Position numbers and translations under genes: made by a program
Notes under the pieces: model-generated
The model's database searches: none
Told to the model about the DNA's origin: nothing
What the model saw: the letters and a program-made list of their open reading frames with translations, nothing else
NCBI GenBank assembly: GCA_024138015.1
Contig: JAMXBB010000010.1
Span: 84,171,958-84,235,957, forward strand
From: Lumnitzera littorea
Taxonomy: Eukaryota > Streptophyta > Magnoliopsida > Myrtales > Combretaceae
DNA length: 64,000 nt
Direction: 5' to 3'
Part shown: positions 1 through 13,654 of the stretch, in pieces
Position numbering within the stretch: the first letter of the stretch is position 1
Layout: every line of letters begins with the position of its first letter

Positions 1-2069
1 TTAAGCTTAGTCACGGGTTCCACTTCTAGTTACAAACATGAACAGCTACCTCAAAAGGAGACATAGTAAGTTTTCTTTTTATTCTTTTTGAAAAAGTTTT
101 ATCACGTAGAAAAATCTTTTTCCCCTATTATTCAAAAAGAGTAAATGGCATGGTTTTCCTAAAAGTAGTGATCTAGTATTAGTTTTTTCCAAATTATAAC
201 CAAGTAAAATTATTTTCCTTCAAAAAATTTAAAATGTATAATCACGTACACTTGGATTCTTTTCGTAAAACGTAAAATTAACTGACTAACTAACTAACTA
301 AATGTTTTCTAAAAATCTAAACCGAACTATAGTGATCTAATTCCGATTAACAAATATGTAAACACCTTCTGAGAGACCGTAAAATATAGTAAAAAATATT
401 TTCCCTCTAACCACTTTATTCTACTCAATCAAATTAGTTATTCATACTATAAAACACTTTTTTATATTTTAATTTTAATCTATTTTTAATGTATACTTTA
501 TAGAATGATGAAAGAAAAAAAAAAAGAGTTGAAGGATCGGTAAGGAAATAGGAGAAAAAAATTGAGAAAGGAAAAAAATTTGAGAAAAGGAAAAAAAAAT
601 AAAAACCCTAGTTCAAGAGCCCTGAACCGGCAGGCCCATTAAACCAGCCCTAAACCATCAGCTCACAAGCCAATCACGGTTCATCGTAATATCGATCAAT
701 GACTTAACGGTTCAGAGCCGGTTTGACCCAGCACCTAGCTATACCTAAGGGTATTTGGTTCGAAAAGTGGTTTCCAAACTTACTTGATATTTGACATAAT
801 CAAAAGTCTAGTAATCTAACAGCTACTAGTTATTTTTAGCAATAACTGATTGAGAGAGGAAAAGGTCCCAGGTAATAACTACCAATAGCAGTTAACCATA
901 CGAAATATGTCGACGGAAAATAATTTCCGCCCGTGATATATTTTATTTTCCACTAGAGTTTTCCGTCATTGCTAACCACAACCCCTGTTGATCTCACCAT
1001 CATCGCTCGTTACTACATGATGTTAATATTTACGATATCTTGACAAATACAAAGCTTCATTTGCTCAAAGTATAACCCAAAAGTAATAATAATAATCCCC
1101 ATAAAGGCACTCCATGGGACTCAACCTAAAGCTCTCACTGTGAATCTACTCATCAAAGGCAATTCGAACCATTAAAAGGTACATTTCCAAGCACAAAAAC
1201 CCCCAGCTAAGAACGGATAATTGTAAACGATATATTTAGGAACCTTGGGGGCACTAATATTCATGTTCTCAGCCACTTCGCAAATCACTTAGAAAGGGCA
1301 AAAACAAAAAAAAAAAAAAAAAAAGGAGAAATTGATATAAAATCAAGTGTTATATAAGTAAACCGACTTCCGTACCATGTAAAAAGTTTTAGAACTGCAG
1401 AGGGAAACAAAAATATTCATCAAGTTGGAAGTATGAACAAGAAGTAGTTGCATAATGTTCTACCATCAAAAATGGAAACGAATCTGTTAATCTTGATTAA
1501 CTGAAAAATAATTTAGCTTATTTACAAGCTTAGCCGCTGACAAACATTATCAGTTGACAACACACGTTGCTAAGCAGTAACACGGCCGGATAGCCAACTG
1601 GTGTGCCGCTAGACACCAGCTGGCACTAACATGGATATTGCTGACTGTTTTCACTGAATGACTGAGCCTACGCCAAGAATTCTAATTCGAGAAGCTACAA
1701 CAAACTCACTTCCAAGTTCTCTAAAAGCAACAATTGCAATGTCTGGGGACAACAGAGCAAATACTAAGGTGAAGCAGAGTAAGGCTTTGTTCCAGCATCA
1801 TGCGTCGTCTCTCCTATGAAACTAAAGCGTCCATCATGGCTCTTTTAGCCACCTAAAACCATATGCCCGTATAAAAAAAATGGTACATACAAAGGAATGC
1901 CACGGTAAAAGAAATACTCAACATGGCATTTCTGGACAGCCAAAACATTATTCGAAAAAATTTGGCACTTGACTACATGCGTGCATTGACATTGCCATGT
2001 CTCTGTTCGACAGCAAAAGTAAGTGTCATGACATTTGGACCTCAGGCTACAGAAGAAGACCCAAAATGA
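1..2069. other. Intergenic, AT-rich; 3' flank of uS9m gene
   Basis: No coding region longer than trivial was recognised on either strand. The first 600 bases are A/T-rich with short homopolymer runs. The stretch at 600-760 is richer in G+C and contains repeated variants of a 'ggttc/ccggtt' word, which suggests an old repeat but could not be assigned. The part adjoining 2070 should hold the 3' UTR and polyadenylation region of the minus-strand uS9m gene; no single polyadenylation signal could be fixed. Confidence 0.5.
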
Positions 2070-5000
2070 TCAACGCTTGACCCATTGGTAGCTCTTCCTA
2101 GCTTTTGCCTTGCCTGGTTTTTTCCTTTCCACCACCCGTGAGTCCCTCGTTAGAAACCCAGCTGTCAAAAAACATGGCTTTCGTTGGTAAGAACATCTAT
2201 AAACCAATCAAAGTCATGCCCAAAAAAAATGAAAAAAAAAAAAATCAAGACATCCAAGCAAATAAAATGACAGGGACACTAACTACCTCTGATTGAGTCA
2301 AACCAAATAAGCAATTATGCTTACATTAAGAGTATGAAACTTGAAATTATGATGTTAAAAAACGGCCTATCCAGCTCAAGGTACAATTATAATTTCAAAG
2401 AAAGGTTTTACCTGATCTAAGAGCAGGCCGCAGGCCTGGTTCCCAGCTCTGCAGGGCCCTGCTGATTCCCAGTTGAATTGCTCCTACTTGACCTATGAAA
2501 ATATCAGACTATTAAAAGTGCAGAAACCTGACGATTTTCTTTAGGAAAACCAATAATCAGACAATATTACAGTAACCTAACCTGTTTACAGCTCACAAGT
2601 CTCTGCTAAGCACACCAGCATGCAATGTGAGCAAATAAAAATAATGCAAATTTAATTTGCATCCTATCAAGTTCATCATAGGCAAGGAACAAACACATAA
2701 GTTACACACCCACTTTTTGTTCTTTTTGGGTAATGTCAGACAACCCTTTTTTTTCTCCGGTTAATCAAGTCATACATCAACTTATCACTAAAAGACAAAG
2801 GACATGGAAGAAGAGAAAGCATCCGGTTAGTCAGTTGACAACCAACAATCTTTGGGAAATTTTAGTTCAGGTTGTAAGTTCAATTGAGTACGAAAAATAA
2901 AATAAAGAGAATCTTAGCCAAATGATTCTGTAGAAGTTAAGATGACTAAAGTATGATAAAATAAAATAATCATGTTACAGAATATGGACAAAATGAGCTA
3001 TGCTAGAGGTTGCTGGAGATAGGAAGCCTGACTAAACCAATCAGAGATTTAGGATGCTAATCCGAAATATGAGATAGAATTTTCCTGGCCAAAGAGAGCA
3101 GTTGCTTTTATCCATTCCCAACTCTGATGGACAGAGGAGTCCTAAAACTGAGCCAATGTATCGACTGGATAGAGGTAGAGAGGGTGAATAGTAGGAGCAA
3201 TCATCCTAGCATATTTTCTTCTCTAATCAGATTATTAAAGCTTTAGGAGCTCTAAGCTCTATGTATACAAGGATCCTGCTTTTGAGTTAACCCAAATTAT
3301 ATTGAATTAGGGTTTGCGATCACCTTTTCTTCTATAATATAAGTTCTAGAATACTTTGAGACATATCACATCCCCTGTGTTGGTTTTCTCCCCCCTTTTC
3401 TCCTGTAATAATTTTAGACTTGAAATTTTTCCTTTTCACTAGCTTTTATTTAGTTATAAAATTTCAGAAGAAATTAAACTACACAAATGCTGAAAATTGA
3501 ATGCTCTATTAGTTATTTTTATTTTAAAATGCCAAACTTATAACTAATACTAAGATAGTATATTTGATAATTAATGAAAGGAACAAAATAATAAGCAATA
3601 ACTAAATCTATAAGGACAAATGATAAAAAATCACCTGAGACACCTCCTCCTTTCACGGTACAATTCACATCCCAAAGGCCCAAGGTCTTTGTTTCTGAGA
3701 ATGGCCGCAGAAGAGCAGCCCGATGGTCAAGCATGGGGAAATAGACGTCAAATTCCTTGTCATTGACTACGAATTTACCTTCACCAGGTTGAACCCAAAC
3801 ACGGGCTATGCTACATTTTCTTCTTCCTGTTCCATAAGCCCTCCCCTTATCATCTACTTGTCGTACTCTTGCTTTAGCAATTTCTTCCTGTTTTAAACGT
3901 TCTATTTCAGCTCTTGTAGACTTCTTTGTATTCTTTTCAAAGCGCATGTCTTCAATATCTTGTAAAGGTGGCAATCCTTCAATTCCTTCAAAGTCCTTTA
4001 GTGCTATCAAACTATCCAGCATAGCATCAGTAATTCCTGATGCAGCAATGAGGTCCCCAAATGCACGGTTTGGACCTAAAGAAAGATCTTTTAGTGTTTG
4101 AAATGTTCAATATTCAAGATATCAGATTTTATGCTTAATCAACAAGAATATTCAAACTGACCCAGAATAAACAACCAAACAAGGGTACTGAGCATAACAA
4201 AAGCACCAAATGGAACTCTCACCACACTCCAGGATTCAGATATTTGATTCTCGGATTTTGCACACATAAAAAGGTTCTTGAATTACACCAAGGTTTCACA
4301 ACTTTCTTCCAGCCTGCTCTCTTAAAACAGCAGTTCCATTTAGGTAATTGTGTAACACTAGGATTAAGTATACATATGTATACATTTGTAACCAAATTAA
4401 TATCCTTTAATCAATGTAGCAAGAGAAGCTTTAAGATACTGGAGCTTAGGTAATAACCGCCTCTTCTGAACAACAAGATTATTCAGTTTTTATCAAAAAA
4501 AACAATAAAGATAGCCAATAAGAAAACAATGAATCCAAATCATAATGCCCCTTTACCTTTAACAATGGCAGTTAGTGCCTTTTCTTCCGCTTCAAGCCTT
4601 TTCTGCTCCTCAATCTTCTCACTCTCTGACTTCCCACTCTCTCCTCTGATTTCATCACCAATAGATGCAGTGCCAGCTTCCCCTAAATCAAAAACATCAC
4701 TTTTATCTTCCTCCTCCAAGCTCCAAGGTTTGAACCCATCAGCAGTAAGCCATTCATCATCTTCTGCCCCACCTGCACTCTGCCCCACCATTTCCTTATC
4801 AATATCTTGGAATATATCCTTGCCTTCAGTAGCATTCTCATTCTCTTTCAACCACGAATCTCCCTCCCCAATAGAAGAATCCACAGAATCAGCTTCACTA
4901 ACTCCTGCAATATTGCTAGATTCTTCACTAAAGAACTGGTCAAACTTTGTCTCATTTTCTCGAGATATTTTCCACTGATCTGATATTGAAGAATCTTTTC

Positions 5001-5160
5001 CACCATTGTCATCATTTGTTGAGAAGTGCCTGAGCAGAGAGCTAAACTTTGGGTTTTGCAAGGAGGGTTGAAAATGGGTTCCATAACAAGGTTTAGTTTT
5101 TAAGTTAATAAGGGAAAGTAATCGGAAACGAGATGCCTGGGGAATGAAGCGGGAGAACAT
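2070..5160 (-). CDS. RPS9M: Mitochondrial small-subunit ribosomal protein uS9m (4 coding exons)
   Basis: This nuclear gene encodes the uS9 protein of the mitochondrial ribosome small subunit. By homology its basic C-terminal tail reaches the P-site tRNA. Coding exons are 5160-4557, 4075-3635, 2492-2412 and 2161-2070; all introns obey GT-AG and all three junctions split a glycine or alanine codon after its first base, so the frame is continuous for 405 codons plus TGA. The ATG at 5160 is chosen because the open frame upstream begins only with TTG, and the resulting N-terminus ([15 protein letters not shown]) is a typical arginine-rich, acid-free mitochondrial presequence. Residues about 60-200 form an acidic low-complexity extension. 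The uS9 domain spans about 281-405, including GTGRRK, the GGG-V-S-GQ-GA motif across the exon 2/3 junction, and the terminal WVKR. Length fits plant uS9m proteins (about 400-430 aa). No disabling change was seen. Confidence 0.93.
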
Positions 5161-6066
5161 TTTCAGAAGTATATATTTTCTAGTAAATGAAAGAGCACTA
5201 TTCAACGTGAAGATATTGGGCAAATGTTGATGCTCAAATGCAGCAAGGTATCAGTTGACTGTAAAGAACATTGCAACAATTCATCTTCCCTCTTAACCAT
5301 CAAAAGACATCTAGTTTAGTGGAAACCAAAAGCAAGAAAGGTAGATTTCGTAGATACCCTATTACAAGGAGCACTTCACTATTCACATCAAACGAAAGTT
5401 TCAATCACTCCTTTCCTTTCTACCAAGTCATGTATTATGAGCCAGAAATTATGTAGCTGAGAAGATCCTGCACAAATTATTTCACAAGTTAAGGTAAAAT
5501 GCCTACAAAATTAGAATGTGCCCACGGAAAAATTCCATGTACCCTATGAGCCATGAGCAGAAGACAAGCAAAATCGAATTTGTGGATGGGTATGAAAGTG
5601 CTCGAGTTTTGACACCACTGCTAGCTCTAAAAGGTTAAATCCATCATGTACACTCAATTTTCAATGAGGTTTAAAGTGAAGAAAAATAAATGAAAATCTC
5701 ATACTATGAATAGGTGAATTAGGATTTCACAACCAAAGAAAAAAATCACAAAGGAAAACCTATTCCTATAGAATCGCAAGAGCTCGAATAGATATAACTG
5801 ATAGCCAGTCGAATGATCAATGTCACAATCTGCCTCTCGATCCACTTAACACTAAATCCAACCCAACACATGAGCTACTCCAAGTGTATATGTATGTATG
5901 CACTGATATACAATGGCCGAACCAGACGTTTCCAATTGGGGTCGAGATTTAGCTTTTTAAAAAAACATAAATAAATAAGGGGTCAAAAATGGGAAAAAAA
6001 AAATCTCCAAATTTCTTCAAGTAAAATTTCGAATTTTCCGGATAACAGCCTCTCAGGTTTAGCCAT

Positions 6067-6120
6067 ATCTATCTATCTATCTATCTATATAATCTGTGTG
6101 TGTGTGTGTGTGTGTGTGTA
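6067..6120. repeat. Compound microsatellite (ATCT)n then (GT)n
   Basis: About five tandem ATCT units are followed after a short gap by about eleven GT units. It lies inside the proposed leader intron of the uS9m gene and would be length-polymorphic. Confidence 0.9.
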
Positions 6121-6534
6121 TCACAGAAATGAATTCACCATCACGAAGTACTGCAAAGAAGCAGATGCCCAATGGACAATTAATAGCGGTAGGAAAGAAA
6201 GAAAAAAATGCCGTGACAGTCAACGTATACTGACGGAAACTAGAAATGAAAGCTCACTGAATAACTAAAGAGTGGAAAGATGTGGAAGAGAGAGCGACGG
6301 AGACCTTACTAGGGTTTTGGAAGGGTTTAGGATTTAATTGTAAATGGCCTCCGGAATGCAGAGCAAGCACCAATGTATTACCTATGCCGTGGACTGTGGT
6401 AGTAGTGGCGCCGCGGTGTGGTGGAGGTGATGGCGTTGTGGCCTTGCGCCGGGGTTGGGGCCTTACGAAGATCGAGAGTGTCGAATGGGTGTGCAGTTTG
6501 GTAGGGACGAGATTTGCTTTTAGTTTTTAAGCCA

Positions 6535-6543
6535 TTAGGGTTT
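6535..6543 (-). promoter_or_regulatory. telo-box (AAACCCTAA) at the 5' end of the uS9m gene
   Basis: The minus strand reads AAACCCTAA here, right at the proposed transcript start. Telo-boxes near the start site are a known hallmark of plant ribosomal-protein and other translation genes. A second, shorter match (AAACCCTA) lies at 6310-6317 inside the leader intron. Confidence 0.5.
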
Positions 6544-6550
6544 GCCGCTG

Positions 6551-7380
6551 GTTAAAATATGAACAGACACGAATAAATAAAAGTTTTAACATATGATGGG
6601 ATTTGCAAAGGTTAAGCTACCTCGACGGGGATTAGATTTGAAGTTATCAAGGAAATGAAAAATAATAATATAAAATTAAAAAAAAATTTAGAGCTATTAT
6701 TAAAATAATATAAAAAATTGATTTCTTTAATCTTATATTGAAATTGCATTTTTAAAAAACGATTTTATCAAGCCTAAAACTCCATATATGAATTGCTTTC
6801 TTCTTCTTCCTCCTCATAAGAATGCTCTTTCTTTCTAAAATACTAACACCCCAATGTGACATGTCTCTCTATAATTTCATTTCTTTCAAGATTTCTTATC
6901 AAATTTGAGATCCTAACATAGTTACCAACTCTTTCTTACATTAATTCCGTAAACATCAAGAAATACATATCTTCTTGTCATTTTCTCGCTCTAAATACTA
7001 AATAAAGAAATATACTCTTTTTTTTTAACTTTTGTTCACTTGTGCGTATCTATAATGATAAAAAATTACTTTGTCTATGCATATATTATGCTATATTGTT
7101 GCTCTCTTGATTGTTATTTTTATTTTCCCTTCTAATTTGTTCGTGTGTATTTTATGTGCATGTGTAATATGCAATGTAAACACACGTAATGTTTTTTATT
7201 CTTTTTTTGCTAAATTTTGGCTATATTAAATGCCAATTCAACAATTACATATAGTACTGTAATACTAAATACTAATTCAACTCTTTTTATGAGTATGTGT
7301 ATTTAATTGTTGTATTACTAATATCCATGATTGTGTTTCTTCAAACAAAGCGTATGGTTTTTTATTGATGTTGTGAATTT
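6551..7380. other. Intergenic, AT-rich; uS9m promoter side
   Basis: The part next to 6550 should carry the minus-strand uS9m promoter. No clear TATA box was singled out. The remainder is T-rich low-complexity sequence without an open frame of note. Confidence 0.4.
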
Positions 7381-10300
7381 TATCAAGTTGGTGGGACAAA
7401 CAGGGTAAGAATGAATAATGTGAGAGGGCTTTGTATACTAAAGGAAATAATATAAAAGGAGAGAATGGGGTACTCTATGATAGACACTCAACAACAATAG
7501 TCAAGATTCTAATTAATGCAACTTATGATCAGTTGGTAGGTTTCATCTTCGAATTGACATGATGACTCATTAGGTCAAGTTGATCTAGAATTATCTTCCT
7601 ATAGGAGATAATAGGGGTTTGCTTTATGTTGTGCTAGTAAAAGAAGACCGTGATGTCCAACAACTGTTAGCATCATCCTAATGACGTAGTGGAGTTAGTA
7701 GTTCAGTAGAGATGTATATTCAAATTCTTGAAATCAACATTCCTGTAACAATTGAGTACAATTTGGGAGGACATGAGAATAATGTTGGGTTTTAAGTTGA
7801 AACCCATGTATATGAATTTCAATTGGTTTCACCCACTAAAGAACCGAATAAAGGTCACATGCCTTGTCAAGCTAACATTTTGATCACAAGCAAACCTAAT
7901 AATGATATAGATGTATGGAATGAATTAACTTGTGAGGACATTGTCAAAGATTCTGATGGCACTGATTCAAATTATAGTATTGGTGCAAGTGAAGATTAGC
8001 TTCAAACAATAAATGAAGCTCATTGGCTAGGAGAAATGATTGAAGGCATGGGCTCACCGCAAATGTAAATGTGATTGGAAGTTTAGAACTTATGCCATTC
8101 TATACAAATAGCATGGATGGTGGACTTGTATTGTCTAAGAAGAGTATGAATAATTGTGGATGGAGCTTCAACAATGAATCTAAGGTTAGCATGCAATTTT
8201 AGAAGAAAGAATGTTTGATCCATGCTATAAAGATGCCTCATGTTTTGAACCAACATAACTTTATTATCATAAAGCCAAAAAAGAAAATCCGATCTATTAA
8301 ATGGATTGATAGTGATAAGGGTTGCAAATGGAGGTTTCAAGCATGTTAGAAAAAGCATGCTAGGTGTTTCCAAATTGCTAGGTTTGAAGGTCCACACAAT
8401 TGGTTAAATCTTACTATTAGTTAAGACCACCCTCAATTAGACTCAACCACCTTATCCCACTATATTATTAAGGATGTATAGGAATCACAAAGTATTAAAA
8501 TAAAACATCTCTAAGCAACCACTTCTACTCATACAGATACACTATACGCATAAAGAGAGTTCAAAAAGCTAAGCATAAAGCTATTGAACAAGTTCATGAA
8601 AAGTAGGAGGAATCATATGCAATGCTCTCCCATCTATTATCGACTATGCAAGAAGTCAATTTGAGTATAATGGTTGAGTGGAAATGTCAAGATACCAACA
8701 TTGCAAGCCATGAATTCTTTGATAAAGTGTTCTAGGCTTTTCAGCCACGTATTAAAACTTTTGTCCATTGTAAGTACAATATTATACCTCACTCTTATGG
8801 TACCAATTAACTGATAACTTGTCTTATATGTAAATGGTTGAACTAACCAATTTGTTCTTTTTAGGCCAACAAAGTACAAGTATAAGTTACTCATAGCGAC
8901 CGAAGTTGATGACGAAAATCATATCGTCCCATTAGCATTTAGACTAGTAGACGAAGAATGTCAAAATAGTTGGGGCTAACTCTTGAAATATGTTCTCATA
9001 TATGTGATAAAGAACCATATAGACATGTTTGATCTCTAACCGTCATGTTAGCATATGGTCCGCATGTATAAGGTGTTTATGAAATATATCGAAAGGAAGT
9101 TTTATAACTACATTTACACTAGTAAATGAAGAAGACATTTTATAACTACAGTGATTATTTTAATTGATGCAAGATTGAGATATCTACACAAATGGGCTTG
9201 GGTAATTCATATGCTGAAAGGAAGTTTAATAGGTGGCGTAAAGTATCCAGTAGTTATCGTGTTATGATTTTTTATTATAACGAGCAAACATTTGATGTGA
9301 TAATTGTATCACGCCTTACCATGCATGGAAAAAATGGGGAAAACAACCACACGATTACACTTAGGACTCATCTGTACACTTGTAATAAGTGACAAACATA
9401 TAGGATTTCATGCTCTCATGCAATGGCAATGATGGAAAAAATAAGCATAGGTTGTACAACACATGTTAGTCATTTGTATACATGGTAGAATTAACTGTGT
9501 ATATACACATGTTCATTTCTACCATGCATCGATAAGGCTAATTAGCCTTTGCTTAATATTTATGTGTGGCACCCAATTAAAATGGTAGATGGTGTAAGAG
9601 AACATGAGATGCCTTAAAAAAAAATTCAAAATGGGATAAACATTCCAAAGGGGGCTTTAGGGATACATGTAGACTGTGTGGTAGGGACGAATATAATAGG
9701 AGAAGATATTTGTAATGAAGCCACCAACAAACATTAAGTGGATCCATAGATACACTATAAATTTTATTCATGACTTGTTGATATTAAACCATTTGTTTCC
9801 ATTTCTAATATCCTTAGATGCTATTTTTACTTACCCTTGATTGTCTACCAATCTAATCTTCATTGTTTCATTGTAAAAATGCAGGTGCAAATGGATTCAA
9901 GACCAATTAACAAATTACTTCTTCGATTACAACAATTCCGTAGGTTTAAGCTAGTGTGGAATGATTGGGTAAGGACTACTAAATTGTTTGGCAACTCTAA
10001 GTCAATTTGCTATATTCATTGTAACACGATTTCTTCTTCTTTTTCTTCTTTTTTTTTTTCTTTTTTTTTCGTAACTTGTAGGAGAATTGCTAGCTTAGGT
10101 GACATAGATGGGAGGTGATCATTAGGCATAGGATGGAGATGAGATACCGATAGATCTATAAATGATCCCTTACTTCAAATAGTCCGGTTTTCTTGGTTCG
10201 TAGCGGGTACCATTCATGCAACCCGATTGGCATTTGATTACTACCTTATTAGAGCGTTAAAGAGAGGAAATACATACATTCCACTTCCATACTGGCTGGA

Positions 10301-10678
10301 TTACAATTACCATATGGGATATATCTTTGCTCATCAATCTCCTTGCTAATGGCTAGGCTATGATGGACAACATATAAAAGAGCTAGCTCATTATATGTTT
10401 TTGTTTATTAAGTGTTCATCCTCCTAGTAGTGCTATTCGTATTGCTTGAATGAAATTATCCAAGACAATTTCAGTGACTTGATGGAGGACGCTAATGATA
10501 TTTTACAATCCAACATTACACCCAAGGCTATGTTATGCATCTAATCAAAGGGATGCTCTTCTTAAATAAGTCAAATAATCAGGTGCATTTGATGTTCCTC
10601 CTTTACCTCTCAAACCTTATAGTAACTTGGCGATATGCTTAGGGTGACTTTTATTGCCAATTATGCATTGCCTTATCA
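7380..10678 (+). pseudogene. Decayed Mutator-like (MULE/MuDR) transposase with plant mobile domain
   Basis: Piecemeal translation of the plus strand, jumping frames and stops, gives the order expected of a plant MULE protein. An N-terminal part comes first (about 7480-7900, with a TYDQLVG-like segment). A zinc-finger-like DNA-binding part follows (about 8220-8400, CKWRFQA then H..C). The MULE DDE transposase domain lies at about 8520-9080 (EESYAMLSHLLS, FKHC-like, IVPLAFRLVDEE, NSWGW-like). A SWIM-type zinc finger remnant is at about 9400-9440 (YRISCSHAMAMM). After a gap, 10180-10380 reads as a plant mobile domain (LLERW-like, HTFHFHTG, ITIWDISLLINL). Stops and frameshifts are everywhere, so no product is expected. 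Terminal inverted repeats were not identified. The small open frames at 9192 and 9837 are fragments of this pseudogene. Confidence 0.72.
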
Positions 10679-13654
10679 CGTTATAACCTCTACAATTAGG
10701 TGTTTAAAGTCAATACGTAAAATTTAGGGTAATCGAATAAATTATCCAATCAAGCCTAAATTTTATGATAAAATTAGAAATATTAATAAAAATAATCTCA
10801 TAAGTTTAAATTTAGGAAAATAAATAATTAAATATTATAATATTAATTTATATGTATTTACCCGTTATTTATCGGAAACGCATAAAATAAGTTTTAATAA
10901 TTAACAAATCGATAAAGATAAATTATATATACATTAAAAATCATAAAATAACATAAGTAATATTTATGAGTATTTATTTATACCATATATGTATTTATGT
11001 ATAAGTAAAAATACCCGAAATTACTTAAAACACCTAAAATATGTTAAATAAAACTAAATTAATTATGGAAAGTTAAAGAAAAATCAAGAAAATTGTTGTA
11101 AAGTGAAGAAATGTCTATATTCTAGGTGTACCACGCTAAGGATGGGAGAAAGAAAATCAACAAATGAGAAGAAGCCCAATAGAAAGTAAAAAGAAGAAAG
11201 TATAAGGGACATTTGGCACTTAGGAGATTAAAGAAAACATTTAAACAACATTATAAATTCAACAAGTCCTTACAACAATTCATTTTGGTTAATTACGAAG
11301 CTAGAAAAATTAGAGAGAAACTAGAGAAAGAGAAATAATTAATTTTACAAAAATTAATGAAAATAGTGTGTAAATAGGGCATTAGGAGGGAAACCAAACC
11401 CAACAACTACTTGAAACAAAATGGTCACCACCACCAAACCCTATAACCACCTCCAGGGGCTACGACACATTGGAGGCCACCGCCAATGGTTGGCCTCTAA
11501 TGTGTCACAAGCTACCTAATTAAGTAAGTTTAATTTTATACCTGATTTTGTTTAATTTGTTAAAAATACCAAATATATATGGAAAATTATGAAATTAGGT
11601 ATTCTAAAGTATTTTTGTATGTAGAATTAAGGAAAAATGTCAATTTCATAAAATAAGGTTATGGAACATACATTGCTTAAGAAATTCCTAAACCCGAGTT
11701 AGTTTTTTATTTTAATTTAAATTACCTTAATAATGTAGTTTTGACTTCAAAATTTTTTTGTTGACTCTTTTGGATATGCATAATAGTATTATGAAGAGTT
11801 TTTCTAAAAATTAACTTCATCAAATTTTACTTAATTTTTAGGCCTTAAAATTATACATAAAAGGCAATATTTTGGTTTAATTTTATGATTTAACGTTAAT
11901 TTGGAGAAAATTTTTATTTAGTTAGTAATTAAATATCTTTAAATGATAGTTACTGATGTAAGATGGTATTTGTAGAGTTTGAGGTGTTGGATATATGTAT
12001 TATGTATATTATGTAATAAATATATATAAAAGAATAATAGGTAAAAGGGTATATTTAAGTTAATTTTGTGATTTAGAGTTAATTAGGTATAAATTTTGAT
12101 TTAGGATCTAATTAAACATCTTGATATATTATTTGGTGATGAAAGATGATATTTGTAGTATTAGAAATAGTGTACCGTACGAACCAAAATACTAATTAAA
12201 AGTTAAATAGGGAATTTAGGATACTCAAGTGTAATGTGATTAATTTCACATATTAGTTCAGAAAGAGTTTTTAGGGTTCACATATAAAACCCTATAAAAC
12301 CTATAATTAGAAATTAAATTAGAACTTAATTTAGAAACCGATTCGGAAACTAAATCAAAAACTAGCTTAAGATGAATTTGATTGTAAGTAACATAAAATT
12401 TGGACAATTAGGTAAAATTATAATTTGAAGATTATATGACATAAGGGTATAAATACTAAAAAAGTATTTATATTATAGAGACAAACAATAATGAGTTAAC
12501 CCTACAGTAAGTCGAGTGACTAAGTCAAGAATTTTAAGTAAGTTGCAATCAATATATTATTGTATTTTGGAGCACTATATTAAAGTACTTGGAAGCTTAG
12601 AATTGTATTGTTTGTACTTATAGGTAAATGTTTGTATACATACTTGTGTGTCTTTGATCAGTTAGTTGTATACTGATGCTTTAATGTAGTGGTTTATTAT
12701 GTATGATGTGGAGTGAAATTATTTGATCACTTTAAATTAAGTTTAACCATATTTGACCTAATACCTTAATTAAACATGCATTACAACCTTTTAGGAAATG
12801 ATTATAATTCTTCAACCAAATATTGATACCTTCGAAAGAGATAGTATTGTAACATAATGGTTCATTTTTCATCCTTAATCAAACCAAGTAATAGGAAAGG
12901 AGATCACGATAAAGATAAGGGCATTGATTCAAAGGATAATCAAGGGAGAAGTGAAGCCTACATTGTACAAACTTAGGTTTGGTTGTAAACTATTGCATAA
13001 GCATAGAAACTCCTCAACATAAATTAGAGTAGGTGAAATTTCTCTAATTTTACAATGGACCAGACTACATTGTATGATGGTATTTACATGTTACATTGCA
13101 TTTATTTAGTTGTTTGAAAACCTTGGTTGTGTTTGTTATACAATCTTATATCTCTATCCTTACTTACTGAGCTGTTGATTGCTCATACCCTTATAGATTT
13201 TCTTATAGATGATAATTAGTATGCCACGTTATAATTATCCGGAGGTTAGTACTCTTTTGAAGAACTTTAGGAGAGTAAGGATAAACTGAAAGATCAACAG
13301 TGTCTTAAGAGTTTTACTAATAACTCATAGATAAGAAAGAGAGTAATCATGTAATGTTTAGCTATTTTAGACTGTTCTATTATGTAAATATTTCCTAGAA
13401 CCATAAGACAATATGCCTATATATATATATATGACTTAAAGTATATAATTTTGTATTTAATTTTATCAATTATCTTATATGAACTGTTTACTATTTAATT
13501 TTGTATATATATATATATATATTTATATAAATATGACTTAAAGTATATATACCTTGTATAAATTGTATATATAATGGTGACTGTAAGTTTAATTACTATC
13601 ATAGGTTAATATATACGATGGATTGTTAGGATCCTACCATTTCGTGGTGTAACA
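10679..13654 (+). mobile_element. Solo-LTR-like sequence, family A copy 1
   Basis: A roughly 3-kb noncoding, AT-rich unit starts with (C/T)GTTATAACC and ends GGTGTAACA, a TG...CA-like terminus pair. It aligns by eye over its length with an inverted copy at 33627-36832 and a direct copy at 57495-60560. The first 120 bases, an attaggtgt motif near the start, the central CACCACCACC-like leader segment near 11420 and the 3' part (tcatccttaatc, then an acttaggtttggttg-like segment, then cttactgagct) are shared in the same order. Size and termini suggest LTRs of a Del/Tekay-type gypsy lineage; this lineage call is inference because no internal coding region is present. It sits at the 3' end of the MULE pseudogene, and no clean target duplication was found. 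Confidence 0.55.

Larger units (their letters stand above)
5259..6550 (-). other. RPS9M: Probable 5'-UTR exon and leader intron of the uS9m gene
   Basis: On the minus strand a GC-richer, pyrimidine-rich stretch from about 6550 to 6382 ends in AG followed by GTAATA, a good donor. A strong acceptor (TTCTTTACAG) ends at 5259, 98 bases before the chosen ATG. This gives a leader exon, an intron of about 1.1 kb (6381-5259) and a short second untranslated part. The exon assignment is inferred from splice signals and composition; it is not a coding region. The small plus-strand open frame in this region is not considered a gene. Confidence 0.5.

Noticed and set aside
4244..4978. Plus-strand open frames opposite the uS9m exons
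   Set aside because: They are antisense to well-supported exons or lie in introns and resemble no family.
5161..5223. Upstream extension of the first uS9m exon frame
   Set aside because: It opens with TTG, not ATG; the ATG at 5160 begins a good mitochondrial presequence.
6282..6530. 82-codon plus-strand open frame
   Set aside because: It overlaps the proposed minus-strand leader exon and promoter; the composition comes from GC-rich leader sequence.
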